Part shown: positions 36,887 through 48,274 of the stretch, piece after piece
Numbering within the stretch: position 1 is the first letter of the stretch
Layout of the letters: the number at the start of each line of letters is the position of its first letter
NCBI GenBank assembly: GCA_025667525.1
Contig: CM046877.1
Location: 34,616,255 to 34,680,254, forward strand
Reading direction: 5' to 3'
Source of the DNA: Glebionis coronaria
Taxonomy: Eukaryota > Streptophyta > Magnoliopsida > Asterales > Asteraceae
DNA length: 64,000 nt
The notes under the pieces: generated by a model
What the model was told of the DNA's origin: nothing
Seen by the model: the letters and a program-made list of their open reading frames with translations, nothing else
The model's database searches: none
Translations under genes and position numbers: made by a program

Positions 36887-37154
36887 GGTGACAATAGGTG
36901 GAGTAATGACTTCGGCTTGAGCTGCTTTCTTCTTACAAGCACCGGGTACGCATACACACCTGCAAAAGAAAAAGGAAAATAGACAAGAAATATTTTTGGC
37001 TTTTTTATGTTTTTCTATTTTTTTTGAATTTTTGAAAATTTTTAATTTTTATGGATTTTGAAAATTTTAAAGCAAGGAAAATAACGTTCAAAAGTGAACG
37101 GATCCCAAAATCCAACGCGTCTCTCACTAAAAACCGTTAATCTTAATGAAAAGA

Positions 37155-37170
37155 GCCGGTAGCGGCGCCA
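37155..37170 (-). other. Primer-binding site of Athila-like element
   Basis: Minus strand TGGCGCCGCTACCGGC, two bases inside the 5' LTR. It resembles the TGGCGCCGTTGCCGGG site known from Athila/Tat Gypsy elements. Confidence 0.85.
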
Positions 37171-37172
37171 TT

Positions 37173-38840
37173 TAATAACTAGATTTTACGTAGTTATGAA
37201 AGTTCGTTGTTCTGATCTTTTCGAATTGATTACTAGTTAAGTGTGCGACTCAGTCGTTCTTGGTGGAAAATAAAATGGGTCGTTTGATTATCTATTTTAA
37301 ACCAAAAGCAAATATGAAAATGTCGTTGAGTTAAATAAAAGCTTTAAAAAATTAAACTAAAAATTACTAGAAAAAACACATGGTAAAAACAGAGATCTCG
37401 GGAAGCGTGCAATTTTTGGAAATTAAAACGTAATGAATTTAAAACTTAAAACTTAAAACTTAAAATTTTATGAAAACAAAACTAAAACCCATCGGAATGT
37501 AATCGGAATCCCATCGGAATATGTCAATCTGAATGAGTGTCAGAATACTAGTCGGAATCACAAAACACACCCGTCGGAATGTCTCAAGGTGAATCCTATC
37601 GGAATACTTATGATCGGAATACACCCAATCGGAATGCAATCGGAATATCAATCGGAAAGCAATCGGAATATCACAAAAACTTGCTGTCGGAATATCAAAA
37701 TAATTCCACCCGTCGGAATGTGGGCCGGAATCCCAAAACCCTATTCCGATCCTTGTGATCGGAATAATTAATGGTACCAGTCGGAATATAAGGCTCTGGT
37801 CGGAATACACAATCGGAAAGGGGTTTACCCTTTTCTGATGGAATGTACTTTGTAATAAGCCAAGTTTATAAGCTATTTTTATAAGCTCAAACTAAAACTT
37901 AACCAAAATTACAACGAAAAGAACTAATAAGCACCAATAAGAACTTTTAAACTTAAAATAAGCAAAACTTTTTAAATCAAACCATAAAAAGATTAGACTT
38001 TTTAATAAAACTAAAAAGTAAATAAGCTAAACACAAACTAAGCCAATAAGCATGAAAAGCTCAAAGCTTAATCCGTATAAAAACTTAAAGATGAATAAAA
38101 AGATAAACTTTTTAATCACTTAAACATCAAGATGAAACTAAATAAAAAATGATACGAATCAAAAGTAAATAAAGTCAAGAAAGGTAGAAGAAGATTAAAG
38201 ATAAAAAAACTTAACTTGAACTTGTAGATTAAAGATTAAAAGATACAAGATTGAATTAAAGCTTAAACATGAAAGAAAGTAAAGATGAATTTTTAATGAG
38301 AGAAAGTTAAACACTTTCTCTCTCTAAAAACTAGAAAAATAAAAAGTGACTAAAAACTAATTAACTAACACCCTCCTAATGTGTCATTAGGAGGGTATAT
38401 ATAGGAGGTGGGGAGTGCATGTGTTGCTTCCTTCTTTCTTTTCGTCTCGACTCGATTTAAATTCTTTGTCTTTCTCGACGTCGTCTCGGGATTTGTCGAT
38501 ATAAATCGAACTTGTCTTATAATTTTCTTCTTCTATTAGACTTGAGTTCTTCGACTTCATTAAACTTCCGTCTTTAGACTTTTTCTTCGATAAATATTCA
38601 GATTAGGCCTTGGACTTCCGTTCTTTTTGCACTCTTGATCTTTTGACTTCGTCTTTTGTCATTTTCTTCGATAAAAGCCCGTGATAGCCCATGTTTTCTC
38701 TCTTTTTCATATTTTTATCCCGAAACACAATAAAAACATAAACCACGCATAATTCCGACTTTTACGACATAAAATACACGTTTTGGTCTTGTTATTATTG
38801 GAAATAAGTGGTAAAAGGATAAGTGTTTTCACACTTATTA
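37173..38840 (-). repeat. 5' LTR of Athila-like element (1668 bp)
   Basis: Same layout as the copy at 27722: TCGGAAT array at about 37484-37830, hairpin plus TATA box at 38371-38403, TAATAA...TTATTA ends. Confidence 0.88.
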
Positions 38841-39132
38841 CAAGTCCCCCCACAATAAACCAATTCTAATTATTCTAAATCCCAATCAACTAACACCAAA
38901 CCCCTTTGATCTCAAACAAGAAGTAGCTTCAAATCAATGGAACAAGAGAGGTGAAATAAAAAGTTCAAATAATAAACCTGATAATCAGCCAAATCGATCC
39001 ACAACAAACACCAAAAAATGAAACCAAATTCGAATGATTCAAGAATTTGATTCTTGAAATCCACCAAAAGCTGAAAACCCAAAACAAATTCCAACTCACT
39101 TCTAATTGATCGGTTGGCTCTTGATACCAATT
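38841..39132 (-). other. 5' leader and PBS of second Copia element
   Basis: Untranslated leader of the Copia element. The PBS is minus-strand TGGTATCAAGAGCC at 39116-39129, three bases inside the LTR, and is initiator-Met type with an extra base. No ORF is supported. Confidence 0.75.
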
Positions 39133-39551
39133 TGTTAAGAAGTGGGATAAATAATCAGTGTACAAAGTGTAGCAACAACCAACAAATATTCAGCAAAAGT
39201 AACAACAAAGGTCAGATGGGGTGTTTGGGACATAAAAAGGGAGAACTGCTTCAGGAAAAGTAACAACAAAGGTCAGATGGGGTGTTTGGGACATAAAAAG
39301 GGAGAACTGCTTCAAGAAAAGTAACAACAAAGGTCAGATGGGGTGTTTGGGACATAAAAAGGGAGAACTGCTGCTATTGTTATTATTTCAGAAATTTGTA
39401 TTACAAAGGTACAAAAGAAGTACATATATATTACAAACCGACATAAGTTTTCTTGATGTTTAAGAAACAACTAGAGCAAAATTACCAAACTACCCTTACA
39501 TAACAAAATTACTAAACTGCTCTTAGTACTAAAAGTCAAACATATCCAACA
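39133..39551 (-). repeat. 5' LTR of second Copia element (419 bp, expanded)
   Basis: 123 bp longer than its partner because a 61-bp segment is present three times instead of once. Otherwise alignable end to end. Confidence 0.92.
39195..39377 (-). repeat. Three tandem 61-bp units inside one LTR
   Basis: Units start at 39195, 39256 and 39317. Each runs AAAAGTAACAACAAAGGTCA through GGGAGAACTGCTTCA(G/A)G. They are almost identical to each other. Confidence 0.9.
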
Positions 39552-40170
39552 GAAACCACAACACTCAGTTTGCAATATGTTATCGTTTCCTCCCCCATCT
39601 CGTAGATCTAGATAATATAATGAAGCTAGATATCAAAACCATAATTTAGTATTTAACATATATGAAATCGAATGTTGGAACAAACTAATCAAAAAATGTC
39701 CTTAACAATTGCGCCTAACAAAAGTATGCACCCCATCAATGGCACACTTCAAAGTCGCAAATGGCAGCCACCGATCCACAGCCACAACAACCACTTGACT
39801 AACAACCGCCGCCATTCTACCGCTCTCCCAAACCCAAAAGCAAAACTGACACCAGCCGGTAAAACTAACATTAATCCTGTAATAACAACATAAACTCAAA
39901 TCAATTAAAAAACTAAAATATAAATCAAATTTATAAAAGAATAAGGATACCGAAATATCAAAACTTATCAACACCCACATAAACAAAATCATCCAACTCG
40001 CCAACCCTGCTTCTGCTCATCATCCTCACACGCCCATCACCATCGTCCCACACCTTGAATGGCGGCATCAAAGCAACAAGCGACAACGAAGCATGAGAAA
40101 GAATAGATCTGAGAGTGTGAGATGAGGTATGAGAGAAAATGGGTTCTCCTACGATTATATAAGCCATTCA
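39552..40170 (-). pseudogene. Upstream part of a small unidentified host gene split by the Copia element
   Basis: Minus-strand TATA (TTATATAAT) at about 40154-40163. A start codon lies at 40068 in a 36-codon frame MPPFKVWDDGDGRVR... that ends at 39958. A 3' splice site (TTATTACAG) at 39876 precedes a conserved-looking stretch (DRWLPFATLKCAIDGVHTF). A third exon starts near 39607 after ATCTAG. It contains MGEETITYCKLSVVV and is cut at 39552 by the GAAAC duplication. Its continuation with donor GTAAGT is at 23371-23401. Frames between exons were not proven to join. I do not recognise the family. Confidence 0.35.
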
Positions 40171-41541
40171 ATTTAATCACACAATTCAAATGCAAAAATA
40201 CTTTAGAAATAATGAATTGAAACGTATTATTTTTCAACATTGACCAAAATATTTTTTAAAAATTCCATATGATCACATAATAGTTGACTTGTAGCAATTA
40301 TTTTTCAACATTGCTTAAAATAATTTCAACAATTCAAAATTGGTTTTCTACAATTACATTTATAGGTGATTTTTTCCATTTTTAAATGATTTTTGAACTT
40401 TCAAGAATTGAGGGAATTTCCTTTATATGTAGTAGTCTCTGAAATCATTTGACTTTCTAATACTAGCTGTTTATATACTATACTGCAATAAGCAGATAAC
40501 CATTTTCACTCTTAGAAAACACATGATGGGACTTACTAATGGTGGCCGGAGTAAAGGCCATGGCGCAAGGTTTGCCCAAAGTCCCAAATGCACGCTGGAG
40601 TTATTTTTAGTAGTGTTGATGGAACTCCACAGTTTTTATAGACATCTTGTTGGTTCATATCAGTGATACCTCAAATCAGCCTCCACCTAATTACAAAATA
40701 AATTAATATTGCACCCTAGAATCATCTTAACTGCCTATAAACCCAAAAACTGAAAAGAAAAAGAAACCAAATTTTTTTCATACCTAGACAACATATATAG
40801 GGTGTACACCCTTTCTTCAAACCACCATAATCGTTGCCAAACCACCTTACTTGGTCATCACCTTATTGGGATAATTGTCTTTATTAGAGAGAAACCTCTT
40901 TTGTTCTCAAACCAAAACAACCGCACGCCAAGCCTCTTAGGTATCTCAAACCATCAACCAAAAACATCAACCTCATCGTTTATGGCATAGATGGTGGAAA
41001 TGGTGGATCTAGTAGCTGTGGTGGCGGCTGTGATTCTTAGAGAAAAAAAAGCTGTGATTCTTAGAGAAAAAAAGGCTTGGAGGCACGTAAACCAACAAAC
41101 AATACCCTCAACCAGAACTACTTGAAATCACCTAAACCACTAAGAGTAAACCACTCAGAGATGGTGGCGACTTCGGCAGATCAAGAGGTAATAAGATTGT
41201 GGCAGTTGTGTATTTTATATTAGGGTTTAGAGAGATGGTGGCGGTTTCCAAATCGAGAGAGCGTGTGTTTTTTATGTGAGTTATATGATAGTTTAAAAAA
41301 GTCAGAATTCTAAAAAGAAGAACTTCAACACACGGTTTGTAAAATTCAAAATGGAACTTTCAATAGTTGACATTTTGCATTAAATTTTCAACAATTCCTA
41401 TAATACTTTCAACAATTATGAAAATAGTTTCAACAATTCCTTATTTGAAAAATCATTGAACTTTCAAGAAAATCCTTAATTTCCTTTATATGAAGTAGAG
41501 ATAGAGATAGTGTGTAAATTGTTTGATTTTGAAACTATATA
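40171..41541. other. Intergenic, A+T-rich
   Basis: No supported gene. Holds CAACAATT-rich runs at about 40220-40370 and 41330-41450, and a 25-bp direct repeat GCTGTGATTCTTAGAGAAAA at 41028-41073. One minus-strand exon-like scrap near 40500-40565 (MAFTPATI followed by GTAAGTCCC) could be a gene start, but nothing extends it. Confidence 0.5.
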
Positions 41542-42213
41542 TCCCTACTACTTATAAAGGATATAGGACTTTGTTTTTAAGTACACTTATCCAAGGAAAC
41601 TAGGAAATAATCAAGGAAACATAAGAATATTTTTCCTATATTACCATCTTTAACTTCTGACTTTTTGAAAACTTCGATGATATAACTGAAAAAACACACA
41701 CACAAATGTCGCAGCCTCCATCTTTCTCTCTAAAACCCTAAAAATAAAATACACGGCCTCCATCTCTCTCTCTCTAAAAGTGGCAGCCGCCATCACATCT
41801 GCCACCACAGATCATCACGCGTTGGCTTATGGTATCTCATCTCATGTGATTTAGGTATTTATTCTTTGTGGTTCATACCACATAACCACATGCCACAACC
41901 TACTTCGTTGTCGTTGGCTTCTTCGTTGCCGCCGTTCATGGTGTGTGGCGTTGATGGTCGGCAGGCGACGTCGGCGAGGTTAGGTGGTTGTTTTCTTTGC
42001 GGGTGATTTGGATATGTGTATTTGAAGTTATATGATGTTTGTGATCTGCTGAAGTTTTATTGTCATAATTCGTGCAATTGTCATAATCCATGTCTATAAT
42101 AAGGTATATACATTAATATGTGTTTTTTATTCTGATTTTGATTATTGATTGATTACACACTGTCAGGAATTCAATAGGCGTGTATCTTATCTGTTTATTT
42201 TGAATTTGTGTCC

Positions 42214-45210
42214 ATGCAAAAACTCAGTTATATGGAATCTGTTGAGAACGAGATGGAGGCTTCATCTGCGGTTTGCTTCATCTATGGTTTGCTTCGGATA
42301 CCTGCTAAAGGTTTGCAACTAAAAGTTCTTTTACAAATAATTTTTTCTTTGGCTAATTAATTATTTGTCTGTCTAATAATTTTTTTTTCTTTAGCTAATT
42401 AATTTTTTTCCTGGAACAGGTTGGAGTGGGATTGAGCAGTATCAAGGTGAGTATTCATATTTTTTTGTTTTTATTTATATGCTTCGATTTTATTTTTTCT
42501 GTATTCGTATGTGGTGTTGTTATTGTTTTTGATTTCTGCCCCTAAATTGCCCCTTTCTTTGTTTTCTTAATACTTTTGTTGCCCTGCTTTGATTATAATT
42601 ATGAACCTTAGAATGTTTGGTAATTTAGATTCTGAAATTGATCCCGAACATATATCCTCTAATTTAGGAGATGAAATACAGTTGCTTTAAATAAATACGC
42701 TTGCTTTAGTCGCCTCAGTAGAATGCGAACATATACGACGTTGTTTTTGTCAACTTATACATAACCTATACAGATTATACACAAGTTATGGCTGATTAAT
42801 CCGCTTTTTTCAACTGCATATACATTTGAACCTTTTTTATGATGTTGCTGAGACTATTATAATCATGTCTGCTTAACCAATTGTAGTTGCCTAATAAATA
42901 CTTCAAAATGAATTAAAAATCCCAAATTATTAAGCAGAACGTGTGTTATCGAAACTTAAAACAAGTATTGTAAACTAAGACACCAGAGATAAATATAACC
43001 TTAAATTGCAAACACGTTTCAAGAATCTGCGTAGACCAGTAGTCCAGACTAGCTGCTATCAAAAACAATATTGTTGACGAGTATTGTAGACCAAGGAACA
43101 CTATGATGCCCCTTCAGTTGAATTTGCTATATTCCAAATTTAGTAGTGATTTGAGTGTAAAGTAGGGGGTTAAGGTGAAATTGAATGGGTTGGGTAAGGT
43201 GCCAAATTGGGTACATTTTTTTAAGGTTCAAAGCAGATTGGAATGGGTTGCATTTACTCGAAGCACATTTTTTGTGATCAAATGGTTATGAAAGCTATAT
43301 TAATATAATAACAAACCAATGCATATCATCCGTTTAAAAGTAATAATGAGACTAATTATTGGGACAAATGTAGAAAGTTTAGCCTGTCATCGAGTTTAGT
43401 CTTCTGATTTGTCTTATAGCTATGTTATATTTCATTGTATTTGTTGAGAATCTTAGTATGTTTCCTATGGTAGATGTCATTATTGGGGTTGAGGAAGACA
43501 GGCTGATGATTACCGGGTTATAGACAGTTGCAGGCTGATGATTACCAGGCCGTAGACGGTTTCACTTTCTGTGTCATATGTGAATCAGAGTGGACCGCGG
43601 AACCAATTCAGTGCAGGTATGTAAGAATACGTGCGTTTATGTACATACAAAAATAAAGGCCTGTTTGTATTTGGTATGTCTTTCTCTCAGTAAGGGGTTG
43701 TTTGGATTTGTTATTTTGTAGTGTGACGTTTTCTATCAGAAGCTAAACAGGTTAGACACATAGTAGTTGGTTGTAAAAAAAAACTAAAAAACGTGATTCT
43801 AAACAACATCTCATCACTCAGTAGATTGTATGTTAAGTCTAAGTATCAAAACGCTAATTAATCAACTTACGATGTGTCTCTCAAACGAAAAGAGTTGTAA
43901 AAGGCAATGTAATTGCAGAATTTGACAAAACATGTGCTTAATTTAGTACTCTAGGAATGCATGATGATGCGTTGTAATTGCAAAAGTTAACAGAACACGC
44001 CTTTAATTTAGTCGTTAGCTAAATGGGTCCTCGAAAAAAAGCCTAAAAAGTTGAAAAAAAATTCTTGCTTCATGTACCTCTCTCTGTAATTTAACTCTAA
44101 GAAAGTTAAAAGGCTTAACTAATGTGCCTCGTATGAATAACTCGCTATCCGTGTTACTGTGACTTCTTACGTAACATCGTCTCATTATTTCATTACTTTT
44201 GATTAGGTCCAGGAAGCAGAAAGATTTTGTATTGCAGCACTACAGGAGGAGGAGGAAAGAAAACAGGGCTTACGGTATGAAAAAACTATGTTATCATATC
44301 TATACAATTTTATATGTTGTGATCATACTATTTAAAAGTGTTTGGGCTCGCAAAAGGGTGGTATTATCATATTACCTTGTGTTAGTCTGCGTGTAGATGC
44401 GCTTGAATGACATTGATAGTCAGCCAACAAGCTGGATAACCAAGTTTACCTGATAATGATTAAAATAAATTACCTTATGTTTAAACTAAGCTTCTCTAGA
44501 TAAAACTTTTAGGGATTGAACATATATTTGTTAATATTACCATAATGTGTTCATTTAAAATAGTCATGGGCGCACATGACCACGTCTCTAACAGCAGGTA
44601 GTATATAGTGATGTTGTTACCATACAAGCGGAAGTGTGCGCAACTGGTCATACCGAGATTGTGCCTAATGGATTTGCCAGCTACTTGAAATGCTTGTGTC
44701 GCTTGACGTAATGATAAAACCAAGTTAAGCAAGATTCTAGCGGTAAGCATGTTTTACATTTAGGTAATAATTTGGTAAAATTTTAATATACTTTTTGCTT
44801 AAAAAAAGAATATACTTTTTAATCTGCCAAAAACAAGAGTGAAGTTCCATCATGTATCAGTCATGGTGAATTAAAGCATGTAAATTGGAGTGTTCATGCA
44901 TTACAGATTAGAGACAATTTTATATGCTATTTTTGTTTGAAACAAGTTTGTACATTTAGTTAAACCTTATATTTTTTATTTCAACTAACAAATATTTTTT
45001 ATTAATAAACACTACTATTTGAGCAATGTCTTTTTTTATGATAGTATTATTTTTGGGACGAGTAATACTTGCCTTTCTTTAGGGATTTCATGTTTTAAAT
45101 AAGTTTTGATCATATTGAATTTTATTATAGTGCCTAGGTTTGCGAGAAGATTGAAGGGACGAAACAACATCATTGTTGGAGCTGTAGAAAATAAGGATGG
45201 ATTCAGATAA
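42214..45210 (+). pseudogene. Captured multi-exon gene fragments inside the Helitron
   Basis: Plausible exons with consensus splice sites: 42214-42310 (MQKLSYMESVENEME, donor GTTTGC); 42420-42446 after GGAACAG, which stays in frame (GWSGIEQYQ) before GTGAGT; about 43532-43617 (DGFTFCVICESEWTAEPIQC) before GTATGT; about 44209-44275 (QEAERFCIAALQEEEERKQG) before GTATGA; and 45131-45210 after TTATTATAG (PRFARRLKGRNNIIVGAV), ending in TAA. Exons 1-2 join in frame but exon 3 does not follow in phase, so pieces are missing or this is a mosaic. Upstream CT-rich leader at 41700-41800. Family not recognised; the third exon has a CxxC pair. Confidence 0.45.
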
Positions 45211-45859
45211 AGTCTTTGTCAAATTATACTATTATAGTGAACATCGACTACGTGCGATAACAAGTAACTTAACTGATTCAATGCCTGATAAGGATATGAA
45301 TTGTCAATTCTCACATGCCATAAGCAGATGTGAAATCATGTTGTAATAGGCAAACCTGTATCATTTATTGTATTACTATTGCTATACTAATTTTACTTTT
45401 GGTATCACTGCTTGATTAATAAAGAATGTTGCGTTCTGTACCAAATTTTTTGATAATATCACCCCTTCATGCTATTTCTTGTGAGGGTTGTTTTTGTATT
45501 TAAAATACTTATTTATCTATAAATGTGTATCAAGGGTACAATTGAGAAACGCTTTACAAAAACCAAGCCGGTTTCATAGCAAAACGCGGGTCATTAAACT
45601 TTGTTGTTAAGAAAGTTAAGATGTTTAATGTGTATCCCGTGGTCCCTTTGTTGTTTATAAAATCATATGTAGTCTCAAAATTGGTAGAATTATGCCCAGG
45701 CTTCCTATCTTTTTGTTGGATAATATCTTTATTGTGCAGAAATTTTAATTTTGGGGACTAGCTGCGATGTATCATTCAATGTCGGGATTACGTGTGTAAA
45801 ATGGGATCAACACCGACATCTCATTATGATGAGACATTGGTGATCCAAAATAATCTATA

Positions 45860-46260
45860 TCTATACTCCTTATAAAAGAGCTATCTCAAAAGTGAAAACT
45901 TAATTTTAAGTTTTTATTTACGGAAAGACTAAAACATTTAATACATGGTTTTGAAAAGTTGAAACATTTAATACATGGTATCAGTCACGAGTCACGGGTT
46001 CGACTATTGTTCAATCTGGTCGAATCATCGAGTCACGGGTTCGACCACCGGGTCAACCCGGTCGAGTCACCGGGCCACGGGTTCGACCACCGGATCAACC
46101 CGGCTAAGTCACCGGGTCATCAGTTCGACCACCGGGTCAACCTGACCGTGTCACTAGGTTACCTGTTCGACCACCGGATCAATTGACATTTTGGTAACTA
46201 TTTGTCGTTAACTATGTGTCGCTAGACAATTTCCGCCGCTATGCGCGGGTACACGTCTAG
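45860..46260 (+). mobile_element. Short Helitron or second Helitron 5' end sharing the 3' terminus
   Basis: A second Helitron-like start, A|TCTATACTCCTTATAAAAG, lies 400 bp before the shared CTAG end. Either a small Helitron sits at the end of the larger one, or the larger one arose by reading from an upstream 5' end through to this element's 3' end. Confidence 0.5.
45983..46186 (+). repeat. 42-bp imperfect tandem repeat (GC-rich)
   Basis: About four and a half units built around GGTTCGACCACCGGGTCAAC. In one frame it encodes FDHRVNPVESPGHG-like 14-residue repeats. The G+C-rich composition contrasts with the surrounding DNA. Confidence 0.8.
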
Positions 46261-46261
46261 T

Positions 46262-46470
46262 AAACATAAAAGATGCTGTATGTCTTAGCCTACCCCGTTA
46301 AAGTTTCATCAATGCAATTAAACATGTGTAAAATGCAAGTGATTTGATTTAGAAACTATATATAAACATAAAGATACTGTCTTAGCCTACCCGTTAAAGT
46401 TTCATCAATGTAATTAAAACATGCGTAAAATGTGAGTGATTTGATTTAGAAACTATATATAAACATAAAA
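46262..46470 (+). repeat. About 102-bp tandem duplication preserving the Helitron empty site
   Basis: Two copies of AAACATAAA(A)GAT(G/A)CTG...TGATTTGATTTAGAAACTATATA, starting at 46262 and 46364. The junction between them equals the Helitron flanks without the insert. Confidence 0.8.
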
Positions 46471-47199
46471 TATTTAAATTCTTAAAGAGATGTTTGAAAA
46501 AATTTAGATACTTGTGCATGGGATTTGATGGTGTTTGACGTCTTAGTTAAACATGTCTTAGCTACTCCGAAAATGTTTCTAAATCAAATCATTGATGAAA
46601 AAAACATTGAACGATATTAGAAATATATATACGAACATATCTATCTTCTATTACATTGATGAAACCTTATGCAATCAATAATTGCCTCCAATCCGTGTAC
46701 AACGCACGACAAGATTAAAGAAGTTATCTTTAATTTAAAAGAACTTACATGTTTGTAGACCATACCAACATGTCATAGAACTCGCGATGACGAACTAGCT
46801 AGGAAGATCACATCGCTTAAAGGCAAGTCCAGTGACCATGCTAACATATAACAAACTAATTTTTGAAGAAACGACCACGTCCAACATTTCGATTACTTCA
46901 TTTCACATTCAAATCATATACAACCACAATGCAACCAAACAATCCGCACACAACACATGCATCCAAATCGTGTGCAACACACAGTACTTGAATTCCTCGT
47001 AATATACTGATGTAAATTTATTAAATAAGGTATGCTAGTTTAAAAAAGCAACTAGCATACGCATTGTCTTCCAAACAAAAACAAAACATAGGATATGCTA
47101 GTTTAAAAAGACAACTAGCAAAATGTGGTAGCAAAACATAATAAAAAACAGGTAAAACAAGGAAATCAACTAGCGATGATTATGGCATGAAAAATGACA
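46471..47199. other. Intergenic
   Basis: A+T-rich, no gene seen. A short direct repeat (ATGCTAGTTTAAAAA and variants) at about 47035-47125. Confidence 0.5.
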
Positions 47200-47796
47200 T
47201 TACATGATGGAGCAACATTCCCCATCATGATTAGCATGTGGATCGCCACGAGGTCGATATGATGGGACATCGGCAACTAATGATTGATGATTGTAGTTAT
47301 AATCATAGCCGTTGTTATTAGAGCAGCCAGAACCACCTCGATAATAGTGACCGTTTTGATATCCACTGCTATGATAACCACTGCTTTGATAGTGGCTGCT
47401 CTGATAGCCACTTCTATGATGGCCACTGTTTTGATACAAGTTGGTTGAGCATTTTCCATATTGCCATTGCACCAGATGTGCTTCCCTTCCATTTTTCCGC
47501 AGACTTTTCAGAAGTACGTTTGGTTCGATGTAACCTGATACATCTACCTTTCCAGTATCATCCATTCGGAAACTTCTTACTCCTTTCACGCTATTCACTA
47601 CCTTTTCCACCGGTTTTGTCCAGTTATCCGTAACATCGACCTTGATAGTAAAGTTCTACGCGCAACAATCAAGGACAGAAAAAAAAACGTAGAACGACAT
47701 TAGAAATATGTATACGAACCTGGTAAATTATGTTAGAAAGAAATGTTTTCTAACCGTGTATGCAGTGTCTTGATCCTTCTGGTACTTAGGTGCCAT
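47200..47796 (-). CDS. Heavy-metal-associated isoprenylated plant protein (HIPP), two exons
   Basis: Exon 1 is 47755-47796 (MAPKYQKDQDTAYT). The intron has GT at 47754 and AG at 47656. Exon 2 is 47200-47655, giving 165 residues in phase 0. The N-terminal part has the HMA-domain fold pattern (FTIKVDVTDNWTKPVEKVV, then VRSFRMDDTGKVDVSGYI, then LLKSLRKNGREAHLV). A tyrosine/glycine/serine/histidine-rich spacer follows (about 95-135), and the C-terminal CaaX box is CSIM, predicted to be prenylated. The usual metal-binding MxCxxC is missing: DVTDNW stands in its place. HIPPs act as metal-binding or stress-response proteins at membranes or in the nucleus; for this one metal binding is doubtful. No stops or frame breaks. 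Confidence 0.85.
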
Positions 47797-47861
47797 GGTA
47801 ACAAAAGATGTTAATTTTGGTAAATTATTTGGTTAACTGTCAAGAAGAAGACACATGATAT

Positions 47862-47872
47862 GAGTATTTATA
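47862..47872 (-). promoter_or_regulatory. TATA box of the HIPP gene
   Basis: Minus strand GTATAAATACT about 66-76 bases upstream of the HIPP start codon, leaving a 5' leader of about 35-45 bases. Confidence 0.6.
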
Positions 47873-48274
47873 CTAGCAAGATCATATGCATTCATTTTAG
47901 CAAGTAAATCTCGGGATCTTTTTAATGTAATCCGAACTTTCCATTTTTAGAATATTCATTTCTTGTGTATCATATTCATTTCCTTCGTTAAAGACATCTT
48001 CTGCAATTAAAACAATATTTTCCTCAAACCTTATCTATGGTTAAATAAATTCATAATGATGGATCAAAATACAAATACAAAAATATATGTTAAGAATTTG
48101 AAAAATATGGTGTCAATCTCTTTACTTTTTAAATGTAGCATTGTTTTTTTATTTCTACTCATTTATGAATTTCTATAGGAACTAAATTGTGTACTTTTTT
48201 TTTTTAAAAGAGTTTCTCCGGTAAAATATATTACAACAAAAAGTTAAGTAGAAAGGATGTGGATGAGTAACTAC
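47873..48274. other. Intergenic
   Basis: A+T-rich upstream region of the HIPP gene. No further feature seen. Confidence 0.5.

Larger units (their letters stand above)
27722..38840 (-). mobile_element. Athila-like Gypsy retrotransposon nested in the second Copia element
   Basis: LTRs at 27722-29377 and 37173-38840 differ by roughly 2-3% by eye. Flanks are CAAGG and CAAGT (or ACAAG on both sides if shifted one base). The PBS TGGCGCCGCTACCGGC is of the type found in Athila/Tat elements. A gag-protease-RT-RNase H-integrase gene follows in Gypsy order. No env-like ORF is seen in the 2 kb after integrase. The LTR ends read TAATAA...TTATTA rather than TG...CA. Confidence 0.9.
23402..39551 (-). mobile_element. 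Second Copia retrotransposon (minus), decayed, hosting a Gypsy element
   Basis: LTRs at 23402-23697 and 39133-39551, the GAAAC duplication at 23397-23401 and 39552-39556, a PPT next to the left LTR and a PBS next to the right one. Gag, integrase, RT and RNase H are in Copia order. The LTRs differ at about 12-13 of 296 alignable bases, so it is older than the Sirevirus-like element. It is interrupted between its 5' leader and gag by the Gypsy element at 27722-38840. Confidence 0.93.
41542..46260 (+). mobile_element. Helitron carrying captured gene fragments (4.7 kb)
   Basis: Starts TCCCTACTACTTATAAAGG after an A. Ends with a hairpin CCGC...GCGGG, a short spacer and CTAG followed by T, which is the Helitron 3' signature. 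The flanks (...GAAACTATATA and TAAACATAAAAGATGCTG) are found joined, without the insert, in the tandem repeat just downstream (near 46352-46380). This gives a direct empty-site comparison and an A/T target. No Rep-helicase gene is visible, so it is non-autonomous. Confidence 0.75.

Noticed and set aside
46262..46470. Reading the tandem repeat as the Helitron's own target duplication
   Set aside because: Helitrons make no target duplication. The repeat is 102 bp, imperfect, and both copies lie on one side of the insert.
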